34,511 bases of DNA from the NCBI GenBank assembly GCA_021767845.1, contig JAASSQ010000003.1, forward strand, positions 1-34,511. The letters are read 5' to 3'. This DNA comes from Roseovarius sp. (GTDB lineage: Bacteria; Pseudomonadota; Alphaproteobacteria; Rhodobacterales; Rhodobacteraceae). Below, piece by piece: positions 1 to 8,653 of the stretch (position 1 is its first letter; every line of letters starts with the position of its first letter). Below the pieces are notes generated by a model, which had not been told where the DNA came from, made no database searches, and saw only the letters and a list, made by a program, of their open reading frames with translations. The translations under genes and the position numbers were made by a program.

Positions 1-263
1 CCGCGGTCGAGCGCGGCACGCACCATGGGCGCGTGAAGGCGTGTCGGGGTGGCGATCACCACCGCATCGAGCGGTTCGGTGTCCAGCATCCTGTCGTAGT
101 CGCGATACACCTTGGCCGGGATGTTGCGGTCCAGCATATCGACCATGAATCCCGTCGCGTCACAGGCCACGGTATCGGTGTCGGGATGCGCGTTCACGAT
201 CGCAAAATGAGACAACCCCATCTTGCCCAATCCCACGACAGCAATGCTGATCTTCTTCGACAT
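1..263 (-). CDS. Gfo/Idh/MocA-family oxidoreductase, N-terminal part (cut by window edge)
   Basis: Reading leftwards from an ATG at 263, the frame stays open to the window edge and gives 87 residues, so only the N-terminal part is present. It begins MSKKISIAVVGLGKMG, a beta strand followed by the GxGxxG turn of a Rossmann NAD(P)-binding fold. Further on it has DAVVIATPTRLHAPM, the VxIATPxxxH strand typical of the Gfo/Idh/MocA family. The EKP catalytic lysine motif would lie beyond the edge. Such enzymes oxidise or reduce sugars or nucleotide sugars in the cytoplasm. In this polysaccharide locus it probably helps make a precursor sugar, but the substrate cannot be told. Two more members of the family lie at 30641-32847. 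Confidence 0.85.
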   Translation of the reverse strand, partial: MSKKISIAVVGLGKMGLSHFAIVNAHPDTDTVACDATGFMVDMLDRNIPAKVYRDYDRMLDTEPLDAVVIATPTRLHAPMVRAALDR

Positions 264-371
264 GCTATTTCTTTTCACAAAATTCGCGTCAGTATTATGG
301 GCCGTCCATGTTCAGACTTTGGCGCGACTTGTCCAGCTTGATGATGGCAGGCGCGTGTCATTCCCGGCAGG

Positions 372-1226
372 TCAGGCGCGGCACAGGGCGGGCATGTCGA
401 ACAGGGTTTCGGCAATGTCCCGCACCCGGGGGTCATCGACGGCCTTCCTGAAGCGTGGGTCGTCCTGGAACCCGCGCCACCGGTCAAAAACGCCGCGTTG
501 GATCTGCTGGTGGTCGATGTCGTAGCCGTCAAACGAGCTGCCGCCGCCGTTCATCGGCACGTCATCGAGCCCGGCGTCGCCCTGCGCCAGATCGAACTGG
601 CGAGACAAATCGTTGCGAAACGCGGGATCAGCCAGGAGGCGGTTGTAGTAGATCGGCCGGATGGGCGTGTCGCCGAACAGTGCTTGCGCATCGCGGGACA
701 GGTTGCAGTGATCGAGATACATTTGCCGTTGCGCGGCGATGTCCGCCCCGGATTCGAAACGCTCGGGCCACTTTTTCAGGCGGCTGGCGAACAGGTTGTA
801 GGGGTCGCGCAGGACCACGCCGCAGAACAGGCGCACCCCGGGCTTGGCGAGGCGCTGTTCGAGAAAGGGCAAGAGCGGCCCGGATCGAACGGTGTCGAGG
901 GACTGGTCCTCGTAGCTCAGGATGATCCGGGGGCGGGCCGGGCCGCGGTGCAGGCTGTAATCCGGCCATGCCTTGAACGGGTGCGAGGCGGTCTTGATGT
1001 TGTTGAAAAAGACGTTCGTGGCGTGGGTCTGCCCCCTGATCCAGTTGATGACCAGATGATTGCCCGAGCGGCGCATTCCGAGAATGACCAGGATGTCATA
1101 GCTGTCAGCGGCCGAGATCCAACTTGCGACGGCGGCGCTGGACCATCGCCGGGTCTGACGCTTGAGCCATCGCGCCGTCCGGTGGACGGGCGGCACCTGT
1201 TTCACGGCTGATTTCAGAGTATCCAT
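372..1226 (-). CDS. Sulfotransferase-like protein 1
   Basis: This 284-residue cytoplasmic protein has the layout of PAPS-dependent sulfotransferases. Near residues 47-59 the strand ILGMRRSGNHLVI ends in a P-loop-like turn that would hold the 5'-phosphosulfate. Around residues 138-148 VLRDPYNLFASR matches the second (3'-phosphate) motif, with Arg140 and Ser148 as likely contacts. It would transfer sulfate from PAPS to a sugar hydroxyl or similar acceptor. The P-loop form (RRSGNH in place of KxGTT) is divergent, so the acceptor is unknown. It lies on the minus strand between the ABC exporter and the oxidoreductase, consistent with one transcription unit. The start is the ATG at 1226; its ribosome binding site is weak. 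Confidence 0.72.
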   Translation of the reverse strand: MDTLKSAVKQVPPVHRTARWLKRQTRRWSSAAVASWISAADSYDILVILGMRRSGNHLVINWIRGQTHATNVFFNNIKTASHPFKAWPDYSLHRGPARPRIILSYEDQSLDTVRSGPLLPFLEQRLAKPGVRLFCGVVLRDPYNLFASRLKKWPERFESGADIAAQRQMYLDHCNLSRDAQALFGDTPIRPIYYNRLLADPAFRNDLSRQFDLAQGDAGLDDVPMNGGGSSFDGYDIDHQQIQRGVFDRWRGFQDDPRFRKAVDDPRVRDIAETLFDMPALCRA

Positions 1227-1274
1227 CGGATTTAAACCTGTTGGGAGGCCGGGCCGATCGTAGCACGGGAATGG

Positions 1275-3077
1275 CTATCCGGCCGCCATTTTGCGGAATG
1301 TCTCGTTGCGATCGACAAGATCGTCGTAGGTGCCAACGGCCTGCACCCTGCCCCTCTCCATCAGGAATATCCGGTCGCAGTTCCGTATCGTGCTGAGGCG
1401 GTGGGCGATCATGATGACCGTCTTGGTGTTGCGCACACGCTGGACGGCCTCCATCACGGCCCGTTCCGTAAGGTTGTCCAGCGCCGAGGTCGCCTCGTCG
1501 AGTATCAGGAGCGAGGGATCGTGATAGAGCGCGCGCGCGATTCCGATCCGCTGACGCTGTCCCCCGGACAGGCGCACACCGCGTTCGCCGACCACGGTTT
1601 CGTATTTCCGCGGCAAGTCGGACATTACGAAATCATGAAGCGCGGCAATACGCGCCGCGCGCTCGACGGCCTCCATGTCGATCCGATCGGGCGGGATGCC
1701 GAAGGCGATGTTCTGCGCGATGGTGGAGTCCGTGAGGTAGATGGTTTGCGGAACATACCCTATCGTCCGACGCCACAGGTGCAGGTTCTCAGCCGTCAGC
1801 ACCTGACCGTCCACCATGATCCGACCCGAATCCGGGGTCAGCAGGCCGAGGATGATATCAACCACCGTGGTTTTCCCCGCGCCGGTGCCGCCCACAATGC
1901 CGATGGTGCTGAGAGCGGGGATCTCAAGGCTCAGGTCTTCGATGGCCGGCCTGTCACCGGAGCTGTAGTGGAACGTGATATTGTCCAGTTCCAGAGAGCG
2001 GGTCAGCGGCAAGTCCGTCTCGTGCGGCGCGGAGGTGGAGCGATCCGCGACATTGACCACAGCTTCGGTATATTCCTTGTGGATGTGGTCGAGAATTGGC
2101 CTGGTCGCCCGGATATTTGCGAAGGCGCCATAGACCTGCTGCAAGGCGGGCAGCAGCCGCATGGCCGATATGCCGAACACGCCCAGAACCGGCACGGCAG
2201 CGGCCAGATCACCGCTGTTGCGCACCAACAGGATCAGGATTGCGCCGAACAAGACCGCGTAGGTCAGGGCCTCAAGTGCGAAGCGCGGAGTCTGGTTCAT
2301 GATCTGGTTCATCGCCGTGGCCCGCGCGAAAGACCGCGCCGGAGCGCGAAAACGATCGACATAGGGAGCTTCGAGCGACATCAGCTTGACTTCCTTGAAG
2401 CCGCCCGTGGCCTCGTTCGTCAGCCGGAAGCGGCCCTGATTGGCCGCAAGCTGCGCCTCTCCGACGCGCAGCATTTTCTTGCGCAGCCAGAGGTATATCC
2501 CGATATACGCCCCACCCAGCAAGGTGGCTGCGAGAATAGCGACCAGAACGTCAACGAAGACCAGAAAGGCGATCACCATCACCGCGAGGATGATGTTGGC
2601 AACCATCTTGGCCCCAGAGCCGATGATGCCGTTGACGACCATGTGCACCTCGTTCAGCACGCTCTTGGCCACATCGGCGCTGTTCTTTTCAAGGAACCAC
2701 GCATAGGGCTGATGCAGATACGCCTCCAGCAGGCGGCTGGAAATCGCATAGCCACGCATCGTCGCGAAGCGGATAATCGTGTAGGCGCCCGCGGCCTTGA
2801 TCACCAGGCTGAGCGCCATCGCCAGCAGCACGCCGACGGACATCGCGACCTGGAAGCTGAACTGGGTCGTGAAGCCAAAGGTCTCGTACCCCCAGTTGAG
2901 GTATTCGTTCTCAAGAATCTTCTGCGGGTCCGACAAAACGCGCAGCAGAACCAGAAACAGGGAGATGCCCAAGACCTCGGCGAAAGCGACAAAGACCATG
3001 ATGACCACGAGCCCCCAGAACAACCGCCGCTCGTGCGGGCTGAAGAGGTCCATCACTTTCCTGTAGGTTTCATACAT
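1275..3077 (-). CDS. ABC exporter, fused permease and ATPase (PglK/MsbA-like, candidate glycolipid flippase)
   Basis: This protein of about 600 residues is a half-transporter with an N-terminal membrane domain and a C-terminal ATPase. About six hydrophobic segments lie between residues 20 and 315. Numbered from the upstream GTG, the ATPase has Walker A GGTGAGKTT (399-407), signature LSGGQ (506-510), Walker B LLILDE (526-531) and the H-loop AHRLS (His562), so all catalytic elements are intact. The N-terminus (short helix, then an RxLFxGL membrane entry) resembles PglK-type flippases for lipid-linked oligosaccharides. No MOP-family Wzx flippase is visible in the window, so this could move the polysaccharide repeat unit across the inner membrane, but lipid or peptide export cannot be excluded. 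I chose the ATG at 3077; an in-frame GTG at 3086 is an alternative. Confidence 0.88.
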   Translation of the reverse strand: MYETYRKVMDLFSPHERRLFWGLVVIMVFVAFAEVLGISLFLVLLRVLSDPQKILENEYLNWGYETFGFTTQFSFQVAMSVGVLLAMALSLVIKAAGAYTIIRFATMRGYAISSRLLEAYLHQPYAWFLEKNSADVAKSVLNEVHMVVNGIIGSGAKMVANIILAVMVIAFLVFVDVLVAILAATLLGGAYIGIYLWLRKKMLRVGEAQLAANQGRFRLTNEATGGFKEVKLMSLEAPYVDRFRAPARSFARATAMNQIMNQTPRFALEALTYAVLFGAILILLVRNSGDLAAAVPVLGVFGISAMRLLPALQQVYGAFANIRATRPILDHIHKEYTEAVVNVADRSTSAPHETDLPLTRSLELDNITFHYSSGDRPAIEDLSLEIPALSTIGIVGGTGAGKTTVVDIILGLLTPDSGRIMVDGQVLTAENLHLWRRTIGYVPQTIYLTDSTIAQNIAFGIPPDRIDMEAVERAARIAALHDFVMSDLPRKYETVVGERGVRLSGGQRQRIGIARALYHDPSLLILDEATSALDNLTERAVMEAVQRVRNTKTVIMIAHRLSTIRNCDRIFLMERGRVQAVGTYDDLVDRNETFRKMAAG

Positions 3078-3217
3078 TCCAGTCACCCGAAGCGCGGGCG
3101 CACGCTACGACAGCGGTATGGCCATGATTTGGCACGTTCGTGACCTGCAAATGAATATCCAAGAATTATAATACCAAACATTGTATTTCTTTTCAGTCAT
3201 ATCACCTTGGCGCGGGC
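3078..3217. promoter_or_regulatory. Divergent promoter region between ABC exporter and acetyltransferase
   Basis: These 140 bases separate two genes that point away from each other, so promoters for both must lie here or inside the genes. The stretch 3150-3200 is much richer in A and T than its surroundings. It holds a perfect TATAAT at 3167-3172 on the plus strand, a possible -10 box for the acetyltransferase. I do not see a convincing -35 box at the right distance. Confidence 0.35.
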
Positions 3218-3829
3218 GTGCGAAAGGATTTGCTGGTGTCGGCCGATGAATGGGATAGTGTTGCTTGGGGAACGCGGCATTTCACGGTCCGCGATGCAGC
3301 GATGACAGACAGGCATACCGGCGACCAGATCATTTCCGCCAGCGCCCCGGACTGGACCCGCGAGGCGCCGCGCGGCCTGTGGGATCCTTCGCGAAGGTTG
3401 TTGCGCAGCCTGCGCGGCTACCAGGCCGCGCGTGGCCGGCAGGGGGTGATGGCACGGCTTGCGCGCGGGCTGCACGCGGTTTCGCATCGGCTGTGGTCGG
3501 TGCTGACCCAGGCCGAACTACCCTTGACCTGCCGGATCGACGGGGGATTGAAGCTTCCGCATCCCAACGGTGTGGTGATCCATCCACGCACGATAATCGG
3601 GCCAAATTGCATTATCTTTCAGCAGGTCACGCTTGGCACCTCGGGCAACGGCCCCGGCGCGCCGGTGGTTGGGGGCGGGGTGGACATCGGCGCCGGGGCC
3701 AAGGTTCTGGGGCCGGTCACCATTGGAGATCATGCAATGATCGGAGCCAATGCGGTGGTGACGCAGGACGTGCCGAAGGGCGCGATCGTGGCCGGAGTTC
3801 CGGCGCGGGTCATCGGAAACCGCTGGTAG
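3218..3829 (+). CDS. Left-handed beta-helix O-acetyltransferase (serine acetyltransferase-like)
   Basis: The C-terminal half (from about residue 110) is a hexapeptide-repeat acyltransferase fold: VVIHPRTIIGPNCIIFQQVTLG, then repeats such as VDIGAGAKVLGPVTIGDHAMIGANAVV, ending in the conserved AGVPARVIGN. The His in LPHPNGVVIH sits where the catalytic base of serine acetyltransferases lies. It would transfer acetyl from acetyl-CoA. Family members in polysaccharide loci often acetylate sugars, and that is my inference here; CysE-like serine acetylation is the alternative, although the helical N-terminal domain is shorter than in CysE. The start is uncertain: GTG at 3218 gives 203 residues, ATG at 3302 gives 175, and neither has a strong ribosome binding site. 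It is first in a plus-strand group with the next two genes. Confidence 0.8.
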   Translation: MRKDLLVSADEWDSVAWGTRHFTVRDAAMTDRHTGDQIISASAPDWTREAPRGLWDPSRRLLRSLRGYQAARGRQGVMARLARGLHAVSHRLWSVLTQAELPLTCRIDGGLKLPHPNGVVIHPRTIIGPNCIIFQQVTLGTSGNGPGAPVVGGGVDIGAGAKVLGPVTIGDHAMIGANAVVTQDVPKGAIVAGVPARVIGNRW

Positions 3830-3881
3830 GGCTGCCACAAAACGCTTGGCAGGGTGCCGTAACATCGGACAGACTTGGGGC

Positions 3882-5453
3882 ATGATATTGCCCCTAGTCA
3901 GACGCCTTTCGATATGTCTTCTGGCCGGCCTGACCGTCACGCCATTGCCGGCGCGGGCCGACCCGGGCGTGGTGAGCGTGGACGAACTGACCTCGCTTGG
4001 ACAGATCGGTTTCGCGGCAACCGGGTTCGAAATGCCGCAGATGTCGCCAGCGTTGCCGCTCCTGAACCCCGAGGACAGCTCGCCCGAGGCAGCCTTGTTG
4101 CGGCGTCTCGAAAACGCGGGCAAGGCGGCAGGATTCGAAGGCGTCTTGTATGACAACCGCGACGGCGGGCATTCGGTGCTGCCGCAAGGCACCTTTCCGC
4201 GCCTTGCCAAGCTGCAATACGGCCCGCAATTGCAGGAAAAGGGAGCGGACTACGGGTTGGCCGGCAAGATTCTCCTGCCGGCCATCGTGATCGGCAATTC
4301 CTCGACCGCGATCACCAGGGGGAAGATCAACCGCAGCCAGCCGCGCCTTGCCATGGCCACCGAGAAAGGAAGCGTGCGGGCCTTCCTGACCTATGTCAGC
4401 AACCACCTGTATATCTATCCCGAGCATAAGGATCACGATACGGTCGATCTGTATCCGGCCAACTGGCCCTACATGGTGATCTCGCAAGGGTCGTCGCGGT
4501 CGGACAAGCCGTTCTTGCGGGCCTTGCTGATGACGGTGGCCGCGCTGCAGCCCGCGACCCGCGACATCCTGCGCGACAAGAAACTGATCGCCCCCACCCT
4601 GCAGATGATTTTACGCCGCTCGCAGAAAGGGGTGTATTCGCGCGACGACTACATGAGCGGGCGGGCACATCCTGTCGTGTTCGACAAAAAGGGGCTGGCG
4701 CCGGAACGTATGGTGTCGATGGCTGCGGCACTTTCTCCTGACGAAATCCCCCCCGTTGTACAGCTGACGGTTGAAGAAGAAAGCTTTCGGGAAAAGGCGG
4801 GGCTGGCGCGTTTGTCCGAAAAGCTGTTCACGACGCCGTCGGCCATCGCCCGGTTGTGGCGCAGTCCCGATTACACGCAGCGCATGGTCGTTTCGGCAAG
4901 TGAGACCGAAGACCCGAACGGTTGGCGGCTGAAGTTCTACTGGGTGCTGTTGCAAGGTGACCCCGAGCGAGTACGCATAAAGACCAGGGGCCAGAACGAA
5001 ACCGGCGCAGAGATCGAGATCGACTGGCATGACACGTTCGCGCCCCCGGCGGTGCAACCCAGGCCCACGAACCGCGTGGATATTGGCGTTTTCGCTTGGA
5101 ACGGCGCGCATTACAGCGCCCCGGCCATCATTTCGATCGGCTTTCCCGGCCATCAGGCGCGGCGCTACGAGCCGGCGCCCGACGGGTCGGGCCGGCGGCT
5201 TGTCTCGATCGATTATGATGCCGAGGGGCGCAAGGCCTACTACGACCCGTTGCTTTACTGGACCGCCCCCTGGGCGGACACACTCAGCTATGACCGGGCG
5301 GGCGGCATCGCCGGAATCACACGCCGCACAAACGGCGACACGATGCGCCTTTCAACACCCGACCGTCTGCCCGACGGGCGCTTGGTGAGCTATCTGCCCG
5401 AAGACACCAAGCGCGGCAGATATCTTACAATGAGGATTGAAGCGGCTGAATGA
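3882..5453 (+). CDS. Secreted protein of unknown function
   Basis: I do not recognise this 523-residue protein. From the ATG at 3882 it has a clear signal peptide (basic MILPLVRR, hydrophobic core, cleavage expected after LPARA near residue 24), so it should act in the periplasm or outside the cell. No lipobox and no later membrane span are seen. The mature part is a mix of short strands and loops, rich in Trp and Tyr in the second half, with segments such as NHLYIYPEHKDHD and the C-terminal LYWTAPWADTLSYDRAGGI. I see no glycosidase, lyase or esterase motif I can name. It lies 52 bases after the acetyltransferase and 84 before a sulfotransferase on the same strand, so a role in handling the polysaccharide or its anchoring is plausible but unproven. 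An upstream in-frame TTG at 3846 is less likely as the start, since the signal peptide begins at 3882. Confidence 0.8.
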   Translation: MILPLVRRLSICLLAGLTVTPLPARADPGVVSVDELTSLGQIGFAATGFEMPQMSPALPLLNPEDSSPEAALLRRLENAGKAAGFEGVLYDNRDGGHSVLPQGTFPRLAKLQYGPQLQEKGADYGLAGKILLPAIVIGNSSTAITRGKINRSQPRLAMATEKGSVRAFLTYVSNHLYIYPEHKDHDTVDLYPANWPYMVISQGSSRSDKPFLRALLMTVAALQPATRDILRDKKLIAPTLQMILRRSQKGVYSRDDYMSGRAHPVVFDKKGLAPERMVSMAAALSPDEIPPVVQLTVEEESFREKAGLARLSEKLFTTPSAIARLWRSPDYTQRMVVSASETEDPNGWRLKFYWVLLQGDPERVRIKTRGQNETGAEIEIDWHDTFAPPAVQPRPTNRVDIGVFAWNGAHYSAPAIISIGFPGHQARRYEPAPDGSGRRLVSIDYDAEGRKAYYDPLLYWTAPWADTLSYDRAGGIAGITRRTNGDTMRLSTPDRLPDGRLVSYLPEDTKRGRYLTMRIEAAE

Positions 5454-5537
5454 ACATAGTGTTCATCGATTCAGCATGTGACAGCGCACGCCTTGCGCTG
5501 TATCTTTATCCTTTTAGAGACAGGAATTTTCCACCGC

Positions 5538-6149
5538 ATGAAATCCAGAAAGGTCTTTTGCCTCGGCTTCCAGAAAACCGGCACGTCGTCCTTGGGAAAG
5601 GCGCTGGAAGAATTGGGATATTCGGTGGCCGGCTATCACCCGTTTCGTGATCTCGCAGACAAAACCGATGTCACATGGGAAGCCATCTCGAGCCGGGCCT
5701 GCCGCATCATGGAGGATCACGATGCCGCGCAGGATACGCCCTGGCCGTTGCTGTACCGAACGCTTGATGCGGCCTTTTCCGGCGCACGGTTCGTGCATAT
5801 CACCCGCGATCCCGATGCGTGGATCAACAGCGCAGTCAAGGATTTCGGGCGTCACCCCAACGCCATTCACAACCTGATCTACGGCTGCCCCTACCCCGGC
5901 GGCAATGAAAAAACATGGGTTGATCGCTATCTGCGCCACAATGCAGAGGTGAAAGCCTATTTCGCGGACCGGCCCGACGATTTCATTTCACTCGATCTGA
6001 ACAAGGGTGAGGTCAACTGGCAAAACCTTTGCGGGTTCCTTGGTGAGCCGGTCCCCGACGCCACATGGCCTCATGCGAACCCCTATGGCGTGAAACAACG
6101 CCAGCAGAGATACCGAAAGGTCAAGAAACTGCTGGGCCTGAAACCCTGA
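5538..6149 (+). CDS. Sulfotransferase family protein 2
   Basis: This is a small (203-residue) P-loop sulfotransferase. CLGFQKTGTSSLGKAL at residues 8-23 is the classic phosphosulfate-binding loop (KTGTSS). FVHITRDPDAWINSAVKDF near residues 85-103 is the second PAPS motif, with Arg90 and Ser98. The form resembles the short bacterial sulfotransferase-4 type group. It would use PAPS in the cytoplasm to sulfate a glycan or lipid acceptor. The ATG at 5538 places the P-loop strand at the very start, as is usual; an in-frame GTG at 5478 would add 20 unlike residues. It ends 28 bases from the convergent kinase gene. Confidence 0.85.
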   Translation: MKSRKVFCLGFQKTGTSSLGKALEELGYSVAGYHPFRDLADKTDVTWEAISSRACRIMEDHDAAQDTPWPLLYRTLDAAFSGARFVHITRDPDAWINSAVKDFGRHPNAIHNLIYGCPYPGGNEKTWVDRYLRHNAEVKAYFADRPDDFISLDLNKGEVNWQNLCGFLGEPVPDATWPHANPYGVKQRQQRYRKVKKLLGLKP

Positions 6150-6177
6150 GCAGCGCCTGATCGCCGGCAAGGCATGG

Positions 6178-7062
6178 TCAATAGCCGTATTCCTTGCCGT
6201 ATTCCTCATGCCGATCAAGATACCGGCATTTGTTCAGGACAACACCCAGAACGTTGGTTCGGGCCGCCAGTTCCTGTTCGCATTTATCGACTTCCTCGAT
6301 GGTGGACCGTTCGGCCTCGGCAATCAGCAGGACGCAATCCACCTGATCGAGAAACGCGATGGTGTCGTCCCCGGCAAACATCGGAGGGGTGTCGAGAATG
6401 ATGATATCAGGCCTGTAGTTGGCTTCCAGGTTGTCAATGACGTGTGCCGCGCGTGCGCCTTGCAGCAATTCGGCCGGGTTGCGCGCAGGGGTCTGGTTGG
6501 CGCCAAGAAGCAGGTTGCGGCCGTAGCGCCGCATGTGCGCCTCGGGCTCTTCCTCGCCCCTGAGCACGCGGGAAAACTGGCAGGCGTCTTTCAGGCCGAT
6601 GCTTCGAGCCAACGCGGGTTGGCGCATGTCCAGTTCGAGCAGCATCGAGAAAACGTCGCTTTGGCGCGACAGGCTGAAGGCGAGGTTCAGGCTGGTCATT
6701 GTCTTGCCGGCCCTCGCCGAGGGCGAGGTGATGGCAACGCGGGTCCACTTGTTCTGGCGCATCTTGTGCAGAAGCTTGGTGCGCATCACGTCGTATGGCA
6801 CGCTGGCCGGGCTGGCCATGTGAGCAATCAGCCGGTGACGGTCCAGCACCTTCTCGGACGGGTTGATCGCGGGTATGGTTTTCCAAAGTTCTTCACGATC
6901 GCCCAAGGCCATGTCCGGGCTGAGCAAGAGCGCGTCAGGGTCGCGCGCCGCGCGGGCATCGCGCATGTCATCGGTGGCCGACACGGGGTGTTTCGCGTTC
7001 GGCTGGTCCAACCCCGAACGTGTTTCGCGAGCTTTCTTCAGCGCGGCCTGAATGCGTTCCAT
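6178..7062 (-). CDS. BY-type tyrosine kinase of exopolysaccharide export (CpsD/CapB-like)
   Basis: This is a 294-residue stand-alone bacterial tyrosine kinase, the cytoplasmic partner of a Wzz-like copolymerase. It phosphorylates its own C-terminal tyrosines and through that cycle tunes chain length and export. Walker A is SPSARAGKTMTSLNLA (Lys120, Thr121), Walker A' is LLELDMRQP (141-149) and Walker B is IIILDTPP (219-226). The C-terminus carries a tyrosine cluster (Tyr281, 288, 292, 294). Two motifs are unusual: the loop has ARAGKT where GEGKT-type is common, and the first Asp of the DxD in Walker A' is Glu. The N-terminal 80 residues are a charged linker. It is the last gene of an operon, 8 bases after the copolymerase gene, and matches the kinase found in XrtA-type exopolysaccharide clusters. 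Confidence 0.9.
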   Translation of the reverse strand: MERIQAALKKARETRSGLDQPNAKHPVSATDDMRDARAARDPDALLLSPDMALGDREELWKTIPAINPSEKVLDRHRLIAHMASPASVPYDVMRTKLLHKMRQNKWTRVAITSPSARAGKTMTSLNLAFSLSRQSDVFSMLLELDMRQPALARSIGLKDACQFSRVLRGEEEPEAHMRRYGRNLLLGANQTPARNPAELLQGARAAHVIDNLEANYRPDIIILDTPPMFAGDDTIAFLDQVDCVLLIAEAERSTIEEVDKCEQELAARTNVLGVVLNKCRYLDRHEEYGKEYGY

Positions 7063-7070
7063 TCGATCTG

Positions 7071-8639
7071 TTACCCTGCCTGGAATACGGTTTTTAGCTG
7101 TTCGGCGATGCCGGAGAGTCCTGTCTTTTCGAGCAGTTTCTCGATCAGCAAATCCATCGGCAAATAGAAGACATGAAGAAGATAAAGGCCAACCGGGATG
7201 CCGATCGTGACAGTCAGCAAGGCCGTAGCAATAAGAATGCGCCGCCTTCGCACCTGACGATTGGTGCGAATATAGGGAATCGACGCGAAAGGTGTGATCC
7301 CCAGCCGGTTGCTGAGATCCACCGGGCGGCGGATGGAGCGGTTCAACATTTCCAACAGGAAGATAAAGGCCACCCCTAGTCCGATACCGCCCGCCACGCC
7401 CGCCGCGGCAATCTTCTTGCGCGGGGGGCTGGTGGGCACGCGTGGCACGGTGGCCTGTTCGACAACGGTGATCCGCTGGCCGCGCGATTGGGCCTCGATC
7501 TGGTCGCCGGTGCGGGCGGCGGCCAGATCGCGGGTGGCCTGCTGATACTGGATGCGCAGGTTTTCATAGTCGCGCTCCAGCGTTCCAAGCGCGATGGCGT
7601 TCTCCGGCGTGGCGTCGATGGATTCTTCCAGCCTGACCAATTCCTCTTCAAGCTGGGCCTTTTCCCCGACGATGTAGTCCATCTGGGAATCCAGATCGGC
7701 CAACTGGATTTCATAGGCCGAAAGTACTTCGCCACCTTCTCCGGCCTGCTGCTTTTGTCGCAACACGATCTTGGACGCGGCCTCGACTTGCGCACGCAGG
7801 GTTTTGACGCGCGGGTTCTGGTCGGAATAGATCACCAGGGCCGAGGCCAGCTGGTTCTGCAACTCTTGCAGGCGCTGCATTTCGGGGGTCAGGTCCTCGA
7901 CCTCGACCGAGACTTCGCCGGTGCGTTCATAAAGCTCGGTCAGACGGGCGCGGCGATCGCGCAGAGCAGCCAGTTCGCGCTCCATCTGCAGGACGCGTTC
8001 CTGGAGAGAGGCCTGGCGTGAGCGCCTGAATTCCAAGCTGTCGGGCAAGGCGCCCTGTTTCGTTTTCTTGAACGTCAGGATCTTGGCCCCCTGTTCGGCC
8101 AATTCCTGATCGAGACGGGCGACCTCCTGCCTGAAAAACTCTAGCGTCTGCCCGGTGACATCGGTCCGCAGGCGGCGGTTTTCCTGCAGGATGCGCGTGA
8201 CGAGTTCATTCGCCACCTGCGCCGACAGCCGCCCTGAGTCGGAGCGAAACGAGACGTAGACGAACGACGCGGCATCGCGGCGGCGCGGCAACGAGATTCC
8301 GATACGGCCGCGCATGTCGCTGACGATATTGTCGGCGCTGATGTCGGGTCGGTCCGCATAGACGTCGAAATCGCTCGCGATCTCGAGCAAGTTGGCCCGC
8401 GTCCGCACCCGTTGAGCAATGATCTCAAGCACCTCGTCGGTGCCGGCCCGCACGGTGGATTCGGCCAGATCATCGGGAATCTGCGGCGATTCAACCAGCA
8501 AGGTCGCCCGAGCGGAGTAGCTGGGCGGCAGCGTATAGGCGATGGTCGCGCCAATGGCGGCGACTGTGAGTGCGATCAAAAGAAAGTAATGAATTCGCCT
8601 GAAAAATAACGAAGCCAGAAATTTGATATCAGGAAGCAT
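7071..8639 (-). CDS. Polysaccharide copolymerase / chain-length determinant (Wzz family, XrtA-type)
   Basis: This 522-residue inner-membrane protein has one membrane span near residues 18-37 (after the Wzz-type N-terminus), a long periplasmic part and two C-terminal spans, near 405-427 and 468-488. Between them the periplasmic region is strongly coiled coil, with long runs of Glu, Gln, Arg and Leu from about 160 to 380. The proline-rich PRVPTSPPRKK just before the second span is the family's signature. It carries no kinase domain; the kinase is the separate next gene, as in Gram-positive-like and XrtA-type systems. It would control chain length and bridge polymerase to the OPX export protein. 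The start ATG at 8639 follows an AAGAGACAG stretch. It lies 14 bases after the ATPase gene. Confidence 0.92.
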   Translation of the reverse strand: MLPDIKFLASLFFRRIHYFLLIALTVAAIGATIAYTLPPSYSARATLLVESPQIPDDLAESTVRAGTDEVLEIIAQRVRTRANLLEIASDFDVYADRPDISADNIVSDMRGRIGISLPRRRDAASFVYVSFRSDSGRLSAQVANELVTRILQENRRLRTDVTGQTLEFFRQEVARLDQELAEQGAKILTFKKTKQGALPDSLEFRRSRQASLQERVLQMERELAALRDRRARLTELYERTGEVSVEVEDLTPEMQRLQELQNQLASALVIYSDQNPRVKTLRAQVEAASKIVLRQKQQAGEGGEVLSAYEIQLADLDSQMDYIVGEKAQLEEELVRLEESIDATPENAIALGTLERDYENLRIQYQQATRDLAAARTGDQIEAQSRGQRITVVEQATVPRVPTSPPRKKIAAAGVAGGIGLGVAFIFLLEMLNRSIRRPVDLSNRLGITPFASIPYIRTNRQVRRRRILIATALLTVTIGIPVGLYLLHVFYLPMDLLIEKLLEKTGLSGIAEQLKTVFQAG

Positions 8640-8653
8640 GAAGCTGTCTCTTG

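Noticed and set aside
1401-3143. A long plus-strand open frame of 580 codons
   Set aside because: It lies wholly antisense to the ABC exporter, whose Walker and signature motifs are intact. Its translation is His-, Gln- and Asp-rich without fold-like patterns, as expected of an antisense shadow in GC-rich DNA.
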